From Gnetum montanum (Eukaryota > Streptophyta > Gnetopsida > Gnetales > Gnetaceae): a DNA stretch of 64,000 nt. The DNA lies in the NCBI GenBank assembly GCA_015680685.1, contig MNCI01020108.1, positions 507,995-571,994 on the forward strand, read 5' to 3'. A model generated the notes under the pieces. It was not told the DNA's origin and searched no databases. It saw only the letters and a program-made list of their open reading frames with translations. The stretch's first letter is position 1. Each line of letters starts with the position of its first letter. This document shows positions 10,077 to 20,634 of this stretch, piece by piece. The position numbers and the translations under genes are program-made.

Positions 10077-11111
10077 TGATGAGTGGTGAGGTACCCCTAC
10101 ACTCAACCATACGAAATGAGCGTAGCACGCACGATTCGATCGAACTTCACAGACTAAGTGCCTACACGCCCCATGGAACACTTGGGGTTAATCATTCGTT
10201 GTCTTCCCAGACTTACTTGTAGTTGTCACGGTGTATGGTTAAGTAAGTCCGAGGTATATGATTTTTATAGTCTTTTATGTTTTATCTCCTATGCTATCAA
10301 GGTGAAGGGTTGGAGAAACTAACTAACTCTAACTAATGAACTAAGTCTAAATTACCTAGCGTCAGCATCCATTCCCACTTACCGTACACACCCTGAATTG
10401 ATGCAACTGCGGCTACCAAACGCTAATCGTTGCTGGGATCACCGCGCATAACGCACATGCTTGAAGTGGTCGTACTGAGGCACTTAACTAGGAGGAAAGG
10501 GTTGAGAAAGCTAATCTAGCCTAAGTGCGATGAGCAGCCAATTCCTTGACTAACCGTACACATCTTGGTGCATGACTACCACTGGGATTACCAAGCGTAG
10601 ATCCTGGATACGCCACTGGGTTACCAAATAGTCACACTAGATGCTCGTAATCAAGTTGTACTCATACCGCATTGCGATGAGCAGCCGATTCCTTGACTAA
10701 CCGTACACATCCTTAGATGCTCGTAATAAAGTCGTACTCATACCGCATTCTAGGAGTTTAAGGGTGAGAGAGAAAATAATAAATAAAATCCTATTCCATG
10801 CACTGCAAGGTTTATCCAGGAAGTTTATCTTTATTGCTGTACACAACTTGTGTTCACGTACAATGTTGCTCGAATAAAGGTCCATTCACTTTAGGACTCC
10901 TACTGTAGGCACATGGAAAATATTCTATCTCTGGAGTGATCAAACTGCCAGAGTTTCCCTACTTCTAGCCCAGGATGAGGAAAAAAGGGAGAGCCGCCTC
11001 TTATTTATATACTTGGCAGCGGACCGCGATATCGCGTATGCGATATCGTAGGGGACGACGCGATATCGCATGGGATGCGATATCGCGGCTTATGTGAATC
11101 ATGTCTCATCA
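10077..11111 (-). repeat. 5' LTR of element A
   Basis: This 1035-bp LTR reads, on the minus strand, from the palindrome cluster (four GATATC hexamers at 11028-11084, mostly within GCGATATCGC) to the TATA box (TATAAATA, complement of 11002-11009) and then the R-U5 region ending at 10077. It matches 3687-4684. The strand is set by the primer site just inside its end. Confidence 0.92.
11025..11090 (-). promoter_or_regulatory. Palindrome cluster (GCGATATCGC) upstream of the TATA box, element A
   Basis: GATATC hexamers stand at 11028-11033, 11042-11047, 11062-11067 and 11079-11084, most extended to GCGATATCGC, 15-25 bp apart. The TATA box lies about 20 bp downstream on the minus strand. Position and symmetry suggest binding sites for dimeric regulators or a structured DNA element. 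Function is inferred only. Confidence 0.6.
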
Positions 11112-11205
11112 CTACCCAATGTGTGGAATTGGGATGCTTGACATGTGAGCTTAAATCCCAAATCCCACATAATCTCTGTAGGTTGCCCAGTGTGTGGAGG
11201 GATGA
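11112..11205. repeat. Repeat R1, copy 1, right part
   Basis: After the ctacc duplication of element A, R1 resumes. The stretch with aaatcccaaatcccaca and gtaggttgcccagtgtgtgg matches 22330-22400 of copy 2. Homology fades after about 11205. Confidence 0.6.
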
Positions 11206-12120
11206 GCTAGGAAAAATTTAGTGTTGGATACCTTTAATAATTATCTTTTCTTCATTCTAGAGATTGTCATCTCGTCTATGACTAACTTGCAAGTTGTATC
11301 CTATGGAGGAATAGTTCCAAAGTCAAAAGATCATCAAGACAATAAATGGTCAAAATTGAATCCAAACAAAGTCCACACTTATGGCTATCACTCATAAGTA
11401 AAAACATGCACCTTCATCCTAACTTCTAATCACAAGTTCAAGAATGATGATTTATGATTAAATCAAATTAAAGTCATAGATACATGCATGAATATTGACG
11501 AATATGTGATTTTACCTTGCTATCTTAACAATGTAACAACCTCAACAGCCCAACAGTGAACTCTAATGGTCTATAGTTGCCACAAGGCTCAACAAATCCT
11601 CACTTAATAACTTCAAAGAAAATTAGACTTTAACTTGACATGGGTTTGCTCGGGTATTAATTCTTTGTGTCTATATTTCTCTCTCTTTGTCTATCTTCCC
11701 CTTAGCACGAATCGGGGCATGTATTTATACCATAAGAATATTTTAAAATCAAATGTAGGATAATAGATCCTTGTCATAAGTATTGATGTCCATTGATGCA
11801 TGGTTTATTGATTTCCATTGCAGCCTCAATCTTCCACGATTATCTCTGCAAGTCGCCTACCTTTACTTTAATCGATATCCAAATTGTTCTTCTTGGTCTT
11901 ACTCTTAGAAATTCAAGATATCAATCCTCATTACTATTACTATGTGGATCGATGCTGTATGTATCAATTTGCATCATTGCCCCGATTACCTATGATAACC
12001 AGAAATAAATGTCATTAGTTCATATTGATTTATGTAGCAAAAATCGATGATCTTCAATAAAAATAATTTATCTATACTAGAAAAAATTAAATAATTTACA
12101 GGGTTTTACACAACCCTCAA
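11206..12120. other. AT-rich spacer with an LTR-like minus-strand promoter region
   Basis: No gene is visible. From 11780 to 12060 there are repeated ATCGAT/GATATC-type palindromes. A TATA-like box stands on the minus strand at about 11722-11735 (complement of tgtatttatacc). This is the same palindromes-then-TATA order seen in the LTRs, so a decayed LTR in minus orientation is possible, but its ends cannot be placed. Confidence 0.35.
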
Positions 12121-13370
12121 CTAGCCTATGGCCAGTGCCTAGTCATAACAGGCAGAAACAAAACATAACCCCCTGATACAAGAGAGATACAATAACGATA
12201 TAAATTAAAACATAACATAACATAGCATATCTAGTTGGAAACAATCTTAACATTAAAAGGTGGTCATGAACAAGAACAAAAGTGGCCATTAAAACACAAA
12301 GTTCAAAAAGCAAAAGATCATAATTTTGAGGCTGTATCAAGCCTCCGAGCCTGCTTCCATGTCCATGTCCTCCTCAAACTAGGAGCATTTCCCTCCTTCA
12401 TCATCATTGTGGATTTGAGGGTGGACATGCTTTTCAATGTCCATCACCCTCTTATCTAGAGCACTAATCGTAGAGCTGACCTGCTATAGAATAAAAAGGA
12501 TTCCTTACTGGGCAGAGTGAACCTCATGAAGTTGCAATTGGACTTCCTTACAAAAGCCATGAAGCTCACTAGATTTAGGTGCTAAAGAGGAGCCAGGCTC
12601 TTGGGACTCCTAGATGAATGGACCAACTTTGGTATAGATTCTTAATGACTAGGTGAAGGTGTCTTTCTTTAGAATAGAATGATGTACCTTTGTTCCTGTT
12701 TACAACTTAAGAACACCACACTCTTATGGAATTTTCAAGATGAGGAAGGGAAAACATAGCTTCAAAGCACCATCATTATAATGGTAGACAAGGTACCTAA
12801 TTGGGAGATAGGAAAAATTTACCTCCTTCTCATACTTCAGTGCCTTCATCACACCGAGTGCAAAGATGAAAACATTAAGTGGTATGGGTTGATGGTAGGA
12901 TGTTAGTAATAATCATCCTTGCCATCACCCTATGCTCTAGCTGGAGGTTCAGAAAGTATAGGCCTTCGTTCTGTAGTTGGCCATTGTTGCTCTCACCTAT
13001 GAACTGATGGAGAAATTCATATTTTTCCTCAATGCTAGCTTTTGGTTTGAACATGTCATTCCCCTAGGTTGGAAATCCAAATCGTTCTTGTAGCTTAGCC
13101 ACTATGACCTTTAGTGTTGTCTTCTGAATGGAAGACACTAAGTAGTGCTTCAGAGGGTCAGCCTTGGACAGGTGGCATTTGAGATTTCGATAGACCTCCA
13201 GAACCTTCTCTTGCATGTACCAGTCCAAGGGTGGTTGGACAAAAACCCTACAACCCATGGCTTCTAGTTGCTAGAGAACCAACGCATCATTGTGGTTGAA
13301 CCACTCTGTATAATCTGCCTCTGCATGCCATGGAGCAATCTTTAACTGCTCACTCTTTGGTGCCTGTGAA
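12120..13370 (-). pseudogene. Decayed ORF downstream of the C pol, in the env-like position of an Athila element
   Basis: Minus-strand frames starting near 13370 read through WFNHNDALVL, then an open 64-codon block (13064-13258) with EVYRNLKCHL and LQERFGFPT, then RMIITNILPS and a coiled-coil-like end (ISALDKRVMDIEKHVHP) near 12430. At least one frameshift and several stops break it. The pattern resembles the plant transposon-associated domain found in Athila third ORFs and in Transposase_32-like proteins (E-x-Y-x-N-L, then N-I-L-P). That resemblance is from memory. A splice-acceptor-like ttttatttattcacag precedes it. It lies downstream of the C pol on the same strand. Confidence 0.45.
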
Positions 13371-13935
13371 TAAATAAAAATATTTAACGAATCAAAATTA
13401 TCCATTGAATCTTCCATTGGATGTGTACCTATACCTTTTCTTTGGAATTGCTTGATTAGGCCATTTATGTAGCAAAATTGAAAAACTAGATTAACCTCTT
13501 ATACAATTATTGGTAAAAAAGCCCAAAGGAAACATTAGTTCCTTGTTGTATTTAGACATAACCAAGAAAAATGAGCATCTTGGTTATTTTAAGAAAAAGA
13601 TAAGAAAAATTAGGGCCCTCAAAGTGCACCCTGACCCACATTGCTATCCTGGCATCTTCTTGCTAGTATGGCCTGCAATGCTTTTGTATCTAGTCACATT
13701 GTCGTCACTGTCCTAGTCGCAAGTTTACACTACTACCCTAGCCCTAAGCTTGTGAAGACAAATGCATGTTTTGAGATGGTAGGTTGATGATTTATAATAG
13801 AAATCACTACCTCACAAATAATTTACTATATAAATTTTTTAAATTTTTATGTAGTTAATCCACATCATGACATCGATTCTATTTAATATCGTTTAGGTCG
13901 ATTATTATCACTATCGCAACATAGATCAACATAGA

Positions 13936-13936
13936 N
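13936..13936. other. Single-N assembly gap
   Basis: One N stands between an AT-rich tract and a sudden GC-rich tract. Other single Ns in this window coincide with structural breaks, so this may be a collapsed gap. Confidence 0.7.
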
Positions 13937-13944
13937 ATTGATCT

Positions 13945-14083
13945 TTTGATCTTTTGTGGGTTTCCGGGGTCCCCCCCTCCCCTTCGGGGTGGGCCACCCC
14001 TGGTCTCCCCCCCGCTTGTACTTGTATACTCGTGTACCATACTTTCAGTAATACATTCCCGAAAATTCTCTCAAAAAAAAATG
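13945..14083 (+). mobile_element. GC-rich hairpin tract with A-tail, possible LINE/SINE 3' end
   Basis: The tract contains runs of C and G (ccccttcgggg forms a stem with a four-base loop), then cagtaatacattcccgaaaa and a run of nine A ending near 14083. A GC-rich 3' sequence, an AATA-type signal and an A-run are typical of non-LTR retrotransposon ends. There is no coding part to confirm it, and the left edge is obscured by the N at 13936. Confidence 0.4.
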
Positions 14084-14108
14084 TAGTGGAATTCCAAGTT
14101 TCAAATGT

Positions 14109-14340
14109 ATCGATTCTCATTAAAGCCATGCTGATAAAAATTAAGGCATTTGAAAAATTCTAAGAGACATTGATTCATATCAATTCAGCCTATATGAATC
14201 AATATATGTATCAATTAACATCATTATGGCACTGATAAAAATCAAGACATTCAAGAAATCTAGAAACATATCGATATAGATCAATTAGAGTTATAAGAAT
14301 CGATATGTTTATCGATTTGTGTCAATGCCATGTTGTTCAG
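14109..14340. repeat. About 100-bp tandem repeat rich in ATCGAT, 2.3 copies
   Basis: Units start near 14109, 14210 and 14309. Each has tatcgat or tatcaat at its head, a gccatgctgataaaaat-like middle and a tatatgaatcaatat-like end. AT-rich palindromes recur about every 50 bp. Confidence 0.65.
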
Positions 14341-16390
14341 ATGTGAAATATTTATGGAAATTTACTCTTGTTCGAGTTGAATTGAGAAAATCAATATCCA
14401 TTAATATATTAGTATTAAGTTTTATTGATAAGATCGAAAGTTTGTTGGGAACTTGGAATTTTATTATCATCGTATTGATCCTAGTTGCTAGAATTGACAA
14501 GTTGTGGTATATTATCATTGTGAGACATCGAGGTTGTAATGTCTCTTGCTAAGGGAAAATCTAAGATGGTTTTATTTTATCTATAGACATTGATACTTTG
14601 ATATTTTATGGATACTTAGATATATCCTAATCACCCTTAATCAAGTCTATTAATAGTAATCGATATGATTATAATTTTATTTATAGCTTATTTATAGGAG
14701 CTTATTCCTCTCTTTGATTAATAACTTCTTATTCTTAGATATGAGTCCACATATAACTCAGTTAGGAAGGCCCTACCTAGGATTGATTGGGCTTAACATC
14801 ACCTCATAAGGTTTGCTTTGTTAGGTATAAGAATGTCTTACAAACTCAAGGTCTAAACCTTTCCTATGATTTAAGGATTTGAGATGCATCACTTACATCT
14901 AACTCATTTTCTAACTTATTCTTGGCTTAACTTCCAAGTTGGTTATACCCTACTATCATATCTATTATTAATTGGTTATCCCCCCCTAATTAAGCTAAGA
15001 TATGTAAGATACCTAGGTTAATTAGCAAATATAAATTATTAAAAGGAAAACATGCTCAAAGGATATACCAAAAGCAAGAGTTTCCTTGGGTTTTATATAT
15101 TTAGATGACTAACAGGGTACCAAAGGAAATGGGAAAATGAGTGTTAGTATCCATCATTGGCCACCATAGTAGGGATCTCAACCATTGACACCTATGGAAG
15201 ACATGATGGGAAACACAAAGAAAAATCATGCACAAAAGTACAACTAGTTAGAGAGATGACTATGCAAAAGAAAGATAGGAAGATAACTCAACAAAAATGA
15301 AAAAGAGGAATAGCAAAAGGAAAAAATTAGGTAAAAATAAAAACAAAAAGAAAATAATAATCTATGAAGTACAAAGAAACAGAAGCAAAGTAACTAAATA
15401 ACAGAGTAAGAGGAATAATTAAAAGTGAAGGTGCCCATTAAGATACCAACTATGGAGGAGGCACTCCTTCATTGCTAGTGTTATACCCTAGTTCTAAGAT
15501 AGTGGCATAATTATTGGATTGGTAATCGCCACCTTATCTTTAAACACTCTACTCACAGAAGGGGGTTCTTGTGGGATGCTTGAAATTATGAGCTTGGAGC
15601 ATCAGCCCAATGGTAAGGTTCTTGTGGGAGTGTGGCTCGGCTCATCATTGAAGATTCTTGTGAGGTTATATTTTTCTTCTTGTCTTGTTTTTTTGTTCTT
15701 TCTTTCATTCTTTTTTTTCTTTTTCTTTTTTGTAATGAAGAAATTCAATATCTGAGCATCTTCAATCATGAGGTGCTTATGGAAGCCAAATTCATTTTGT
15801 AAGGGTTTTTCACATGGCATTGATATTTTGATATTGTAGATGCCTTTAACATCAAAGAAACTAGGTCCCATATAACACATCCTTTCCACCTTAGTGACTT
15901 ATCCAAGCATGTATTTAATAGAAACCAAACACTAATAAGCATTACCCTAAACTGAGCTATTTAGGCACCTTGACTTATGAACATTTTACTTAAAGAGTAT
16001 TATTTTAAAAAATGAAGTTTATTATGTGTAAGACACTTATTAATCTAAGGCTTACACTTAGTTGAATTTTGGATTTAAACCTGCATATTTCAAGGTAGGA
16101 GTTGTCCTTCTCCCTTGCATTCTAGACATGATGCTACTAAATTCTTTATAGTCCAAACTAACAATAGAATGTCCTATTTTCCTCTACATTTTTCAAGGTA
16201 AAAGGTGTAGACTATTGGGTCTCTTTATGAGTTTTACTCTATAACATAAGAATCATGCTGCAAGATATTGTTAAGAGCTAAGACTTCTAATGGATTATTT
16301 GTAAGTAATTCATTAGTTGTGGGATAAATTGGATCACTTAGCTCTACTAATTCATCTTCTTTGAGTTCCTCAATGTGATGTTGATGATAT
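14341..16390. other. AT-rich non-coding stretch downstream of the C pol
   Basis: No protein family is visible. It contains a T-rich run at 15680-15735 and A-rich patches at 15290-15400. Because the C pol is on the minus strand and ends near 16400, this is probably the 3' untranslated part of C. No purine tract could be placed with confidence. Confidence 0.4.
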
Positions 16391-16398
16391 AACTTAAG

Positions 16399-17200
16399 CT
16401 ATTGGCTATTAACTAGGAATGTAGTTGAGGAATCATCAACAGGTGATATGAGAATACTTCCATTATCATGGGGTTGGACAACTAAATAAGGGCTTTCCCA
16501 CCTAGTTGTTAATTTCCCTAGAAATTTATGTAATCTCATATTGTAGAGAAGAACTTTGTTACCTACAAAATAGTGGTTTTTAAAGATACTTGTATCATAT
16601 AATGTTTTCATTTGTTTCTTTACAATTTTTTGCTTATCAAGAGCATGTAGCCTCATTTCATCAAGTTTGTGAAGTTTTTTGATTCGAGAGGCTTGGTTCA
16701 TGTCTTCATCAAAATTAAGGTGTTGGGTTAATCATAAGGATTAATATTTAAGTTCAACAGGTAATAGACATAACTTACCATAAATCAATTGATAAGGTGA
16801 ATATCCTAAATTTGGTTTATAGGTAATCTGATAAGCCCATAGTGCATCTTATAATTTTTTAGACCAATCCTTCCCTTTAGTACACAGTTTTCATTAAGAT
16901 ATTCAAGATAGTTCTATTTGCATTTTCAACTTGGTCATTTGTTTGAGAATGGTAGCTAGTAGCTATCTTATGTTGGATGCCACAATACTTAAGGAATTGT
17001 TCATGATTTTATTAACAAAAGGGGTTTCTTGATCATTAATGATCACTTGTGGAGTTCCAAAATGTGTTAAAATATTTTCTCTAAGGAATGCTACAACTAC
17101 CTTAGCATCATTTGTTAGGGTGGCTTTTGCTTCTACCCATTTAGTATCATAATCTACACAATCCAAAATGTCTTAATAGCCATTAGATGGTGGGAATGAT
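16399..17200 (-). pseudogene. Integrase core and C-terminal part, element C
   Basis: The block 16963-17166 reads DYDTKWVEAKA, then LTHFGTPQVIINDQETPF, the positions of the first and second catalytic acidic residues of a Ty3-type integrase (usually D and D in SDxG). Here the second reads NDQET, still with Asp. The C-terminal part (16399-16701) includes LDEMRLHALDKQ and GKLTTRWESPYLV, the usual end of Athila/Tat integrase (GKL-x-x-R-W-x-G-P). Frameshifts separate the pieces. Integrase would join element DNA to chromosomal DNA in the nucleus. Confidence 0.8.
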
Positions 17201-17302
17201 CCAAGGAAAACTATACCCCACACATCAAATGGTTTGTTAATCAAAATTGATTGTAAGGGAATTTCATGTCTCTTTGTGATGATCCCCATTTGTTGACATT
17301 TA

Positions 17303-17581
17303 TCACATTCTTGCACATACTATGTGCATCTTTAAAATTGAGGGCCAATAAAATCCACTTTGTAAAATTTTAATTGCAGTATGTTTTCTATCAAAGTGGA
17401 CACCTCCTAAGTTGTCATGGCACATATGTAGAGTTTGTTGTTGTTCATTCTTAGCTACACATCGCCTTGCTATATTATCCTTACAGATTTGGTAGAGATA
17501 TGGGCTACTCCAAATGTATCTAGATACGATGCATAGGAAAGATTTCTTTTCTTCCTTAGTGAAATTGGTGGGGATTTTCAT
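17303..17581 (-). pseudogene. Integrase zinc-binding (HHCC) region, element C
   Basis: This open block of 92 codons reads IARRCVAKNEQQQTLHMCHDNLGGVHFDRKHTA, then ILQSGFYWPSI. It matches the H-x-GGHF-x-x-KTA-x-K-I-LQ-GFYWP pattern at the N-terminus of Athila/Tat integrases. It lies between RNase H and the integrase core, as expected. Confidence 0.85.
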
Positions 17582-17599
17582 AGTGGCTAGATAATTGGC

Positions 17600-17613
17600 N
17601 NNNNNNNNNNNNN
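17600..17613. other. Assembly gap (14 N)
   Basis: A short N run lies between the integrase zinc domain and RNase H of element C. The domains on both sides are in the expected order and strand, so little coding sequence is missing. Confidence 0.99.
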
Positions 17614-17629
17614 GTGCTATATCAGCAAA

Positions 17630-18150
17630 CCAAGGATATTTTTTTTTGTGAAAAAGAGTTGTTCATCAGAAAATTCATCATGAAAGTTTGCTTATGTTTG
17701 ATTCTCATTAGTAGTTTCTAGCTTGGAGAGATTATCTGCTACTACATTTTCCCTACCTCTTTTATCTAAAATATCTAGGTCAAATTCTTGGAGTAATAAG
17801 CACCATCTCATTATTCTTGCATTTTCTATTTTTTTGGTAGCTAAGAATTTAATGGCTGAATGATTAGTATATACTCTTGTTTTATATCCTATCTACAACA
17901 TATACAATGGTTAATAATTCTTTTTCTGTAGTTGTATAATTTAATTGAGCTTGGTCTAAAATTTTGGACATAAATAAATCATCCTTGGTTTATTATTAAT
18001 GTATTGTCCTAAAACTGCAACTATTGTTATGTCACTAGCATCACTCATGAAATCAAATGGGTAATCCCAATGAGGTGCATTTAATATGGAGGCTATGCTG
18101 ACTTGTTTTTTTAATTCCAAAAATGCTTCTCAATAGTCATTATTCCAAAC
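17630..18150 (-). pseudogene. RNase H domain, element C
   Basis: Minus-strand reading gives SIASILNAPHWDYPFDFMSD, then VYTNHSAIKFLATKK, RWCLLLQEFDLDI and ENVVADNLSKL. These are the consecutive RNase H motifs of Ty3/gypsy elements (D in FMSD, D in the TDH position changed to TNH, D in VAD). RNase H removes template RNA during reverse transcription. The TDH Asp to Asn change (GAT to AAT) would disable it. Confidence 0.8.
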
Positions 18151-19060
18151 AAATGAAACATCTTTTTCTAGGAGCATATATAATGGTTTAGCAATTTTGG
18201 AAAAGTCTTTAATAAATCTTCTATAATACCCAGTGTGTCCTAGAAAAGATCAAAGAGTTTTTAAATTAGTTTGAGCTAGAAGTGTAGCTATGACCTTTAC
18301 TTTTTCATCATCCATCCTTATCCCATTTTAAAAATAACATGTCCTAGTATGATACCACTTGTAACCATCAAGTGACTCTTTTACCGACTTAATATTAAAT
18401 TTTATTAATAGATCTATTTAAGACATTTTCCAGATGTTTCAAAGTCTCAACATAAGTATTCCCATAGACTGAAAAATCATCCATAAAAACTTCAACATAA
18501 TCTTCTAATATATCAAAAAAATATTAAGATCATACCTCTATGGAAAGTTTTTGGGACATTACAAAGACTAAAAGGCATTCATTTATAGGAAAAAGTTCCA
18601 TAAGGACATGTGAAGGTTGTTTTGTACTATCCGAGGTAATAGCTACTTAATTGTAGCCATTAAATCCATCCAAAAAACAATAATGCCCATGTCCTTCTAG
18701 TCTTTCTAAAATTTGGTCTATGTATTATAATGGAAAGTGGTCATTTTTTGTATTGTGATTTAATCTCCTATAAACCACACAAACTCTCCATTTTCCACAT
18801 TTTTTGGGCACTACAGTAATGGGGTTTACTCATTCACTATCAGCTATTGGGTAAATGATCCCTTCTTTCCAAAGTTTTAAAATCTCATCCTTAACAATTT
18901 GTTTTAAGGCTAGATTAATTCTTCTCAAGGGAATTCTTACTAGTTTTCCATTGTCCTCTAGATAGATATGGTGTTGGCAAATGTTGGGTGAGATTCCTTG
19001 GTGAAGGTCCTCATAACTCCAAGTAAATGCCTTTGACTTATTATGTGAGATTTCCAAAAA
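18150..19060 (-). pseudogene. Reverse transcriptase, element C
   Basis: The N-terminal RT block (18830-19057) reads HHIYLEDNGKLVRIPLRRIN, then EILKLWKEGIIYPIADSE, characteristic of Athila/Tat RT. The catalytic motif FMDD lies at 18476-18487 (complement) within VEVFMDDFSVYG, intact. The end of the domain has SFLGHTGYYRRFIKDFSKIA near 18200. Several frameshifts lie between these blocks. This is the best preserved RT active site of the Athila/Tat family in the window. Confidence 0.85.
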
Positions 19061-19267
19061 TTTTCCTTCTTGTTTATCAGTAAGTTAGGAATTTATTATT
19101 AATGGTTTATTATAATCTAGAAAAACATACTAAAGTGTACTAGGTAGTTCTCTAGGATCCACGAAATCTTTATCTAAATTTTGACTTATTTCTCGAATAT
19201 TCCCTGAGCCCAAATTCAAACTTTGGTGAAGGAGACCTTGTTGTTCTTTAGTTAAGGGGTCTAAAGG

Positions 19268-19555
19268 TCATTCCTCAAAATTATTTAACACTAATGTTTC
19301 CTTATCTTGTGTCATTTCTGAAGTGGGTAAAGTGTAGACCATTTGTGCTTCATTCAAGTTTGCATCTTTCTTTACTTTATTGTATATATTTATTGTAAAA
19401 GTAAGGTTGGCAAAAGAGTGTTGAAGTTGCCCTGATCTACAATTAATCACTACTTTAGTTGTTGCTAGCCAAGGTCTAGCTAATATAATAGGAAAACAAT
19501 TAGGATCTTTTACTTCTAGAAAAATAAAATCAATTGGATATTTTCCCTTTTCCAC
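19268..19555 (-). pseudogene. Protease C-terminal half, element C, cut by element B
   Basis: The frame reads YPIDFIFLEV, then PIILARPWLATTKVVINC and GQLQHSF, matching the second half of Athila protease (P-I-I-L-G-R-P-F-L-A-T). The half with the active-site D-x-G would lie upstream, to the right of 19558, where element B starts. The insertion therefore removed the active site from this copy. Confidence 0.8.
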
Positions 19556-19558
19556 CTT

Positions 19559-20498
19559 TGATGAGAGTGGTTACTCTAGCGGTTACTCTAGCAGTTATTC
19601 TAATTATTAGAGGAGTTACTCTAGTGGTTACTCTAATAGTTACTCTAATTATTAGAGTGGTTACTCTAGTAGTTGCTTTAGTAGTTATTCTAATTATTAG
19701 AGCAGTTACTCTAATTATTAGAGTAGTTGCTCCCAAGCCTATAAATATAGTGCCCAGGTACACAATTGAAAGAAGTCTTTTAACAGTTAAGTAGCAAAAC
19801 TCTTGTAGTCTATTTGAAAGTTAGAGTATTTTCCAAGTGCCCACAGTAGGAGGTCTAAGTGTGGACAGATCTTTATTCAATAATTGTGTACCTGAGCACA
19901 CCTTGTGTACGGTAATAAAGACGAGCTCTTTGATTCATCCTTGCAGCACTTGGAGATTTTTTTCTTACGCATTTCTTTTATTTTATTTTCTTATGCATTT
20001 ATTTTATTTTATGCACTTTACATTTCTATTATTAGCACAGTAATTCATTTTGATCAATTAAGAAAATTGTTAAATTACATAAGCACGACCGCTTCGAGCA
20101 TACGTGTAATGCTTGGTAACCCGACAACGATTAGCGTTTGGTAATCCTAGCAGCATTGCACTAGTTCAGGATGTGTATGGAAAGTGGGAACGAATGCTGG
20201 TGTTAGGATTAGTTAGAACTTAGTTAATGAGTAGTTAAGTTAAATTAGTCACTTAGTTACCTCTCTCCTTCCCTACTAGTGCAAGACATAAAAACATAAA
20301 AGTTATAAAAATCATATGCCTCAAGCTTACTTAACCATACAATCGTGACATAGAGGTAAGCTTGGGAAGACAACAATTAACCAACCCATCCTTGTTCCAG
20401 AAGGGTGCATGAGCACTTAGTCCTTGGAATTCAACTGGATCATGCATGAAACACTTGTATTCGTATGGTTGAGTGTAGGGGTACCTCGCCGCTCATCA
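19559..20498 (+). repeat. 5' LTR of element B
   Basis: This 940-bp LTR starts TGATGAG and ends CTCATCA. It holds a palindrome-rich array (19565-19735), a TATA box TATAAATA at 19740-19747 followed by tagtgcccagg, an AATAAA-type site near 19914, and the conserved end gtaggggtacctcgccgctc. Only the part between the left end and the TATA box differs radically from the other LTRs of the family. Confidence 0.85.
19565..19735. repeat. Palindromic GTTACTCTA/CTCTAATTATTAGAG array upstream of TATA, element B
   Basis: About a dozen variants of GTTACTCTA and its complement alternate over 170 bp. The perfect 15-mer palindrome CTCTAATTATTAGAG occurs at 19643-19657 and 19709-19723, with a similar one near 19597. 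It occupies the place held by GATATC clusters in the other LTRs. It produces spurious open frames on both strands. Confidence 0.8.
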
Positions 20499-20499
20499 T

Positions 20500-20519
20500 T
20501 GGCACCATTGCTGGGGACT
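20500..20519 (+). promoter_or_regulatory. Primer-binding site, tRNA-Asp type, element B
   Basis: TGGCACCATTGCTGGGGACT follows the LTR after one base. It corresponds to the plant tRNA-Asp site with C-to-T/G-to-A decay at CpGs. Confidence 0.8.
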
Positions 20520-20634
20520 TAGTTGTTTGTGCGGTAACTAGAACATAGGAAGTCATTCACATCGTTGGAACGAATCCTTAGGGTTGGTTGAGAAAATAAT
20601 AAACAAGAATACATTGCACACTGAACAGACAAGT

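Larger units (their letters stand above)
3687..11111 (-). mobile_element. Element A: complete non-autonomous Athila/Tat-like LTR retrotransposon
   Basis: A is bounded by LTRs 3687-4684 and 10077-11111, with TGATGAG...CTCATCA-type ends, and by the 5-bp duplication ctacc at 3682-3686 and 11112-11116. It lies on the minus strand: primer site at 10056-10075, gag at 9929-7790, protease to about 7053, a linker to about 6722, then a non-coding region and a purine tract at 4685-4702. RT, RNase H and integrase are absent; the linker joins directly to sequence that in element G lies after integrase. The LTRs are about 95% alike by eye, so A is one of the younger insertions here. Movement would need enzymes from a relative. 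Confidence 0.9.
15400..19558 (-). mobile_element. Element C: Athila-type pol fragment
   Basis: In minus-strand order, the end of a protease, RT, RNase H, an N gap, the integrase zinc domain, integrase core and integrase C-terminus occupy 19555-16399. The RT motif VEVFMDDFSVYG and RNase H pieces such as RWCLLLQEFDLDI and GRENVVADNLSKL are typical of the Athila/Tat clade, and there is no chromodomain. The protease is cut at 19558, where element B begins. The rest of the protease and gag are not found on the other side in this window. C may be the core of the element whose LTRs are R1. Confidence 0.8.

Noticed and set aside
19534-19794. Open frames on both strands reading repeated VTLAVTL- or RVTTLIIRVT-like peptides
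   Set aside because: They come from the palindromic tandem array in the LTR of element B; an array of GTTACTCTA and its complement stays open on both strands without coding.
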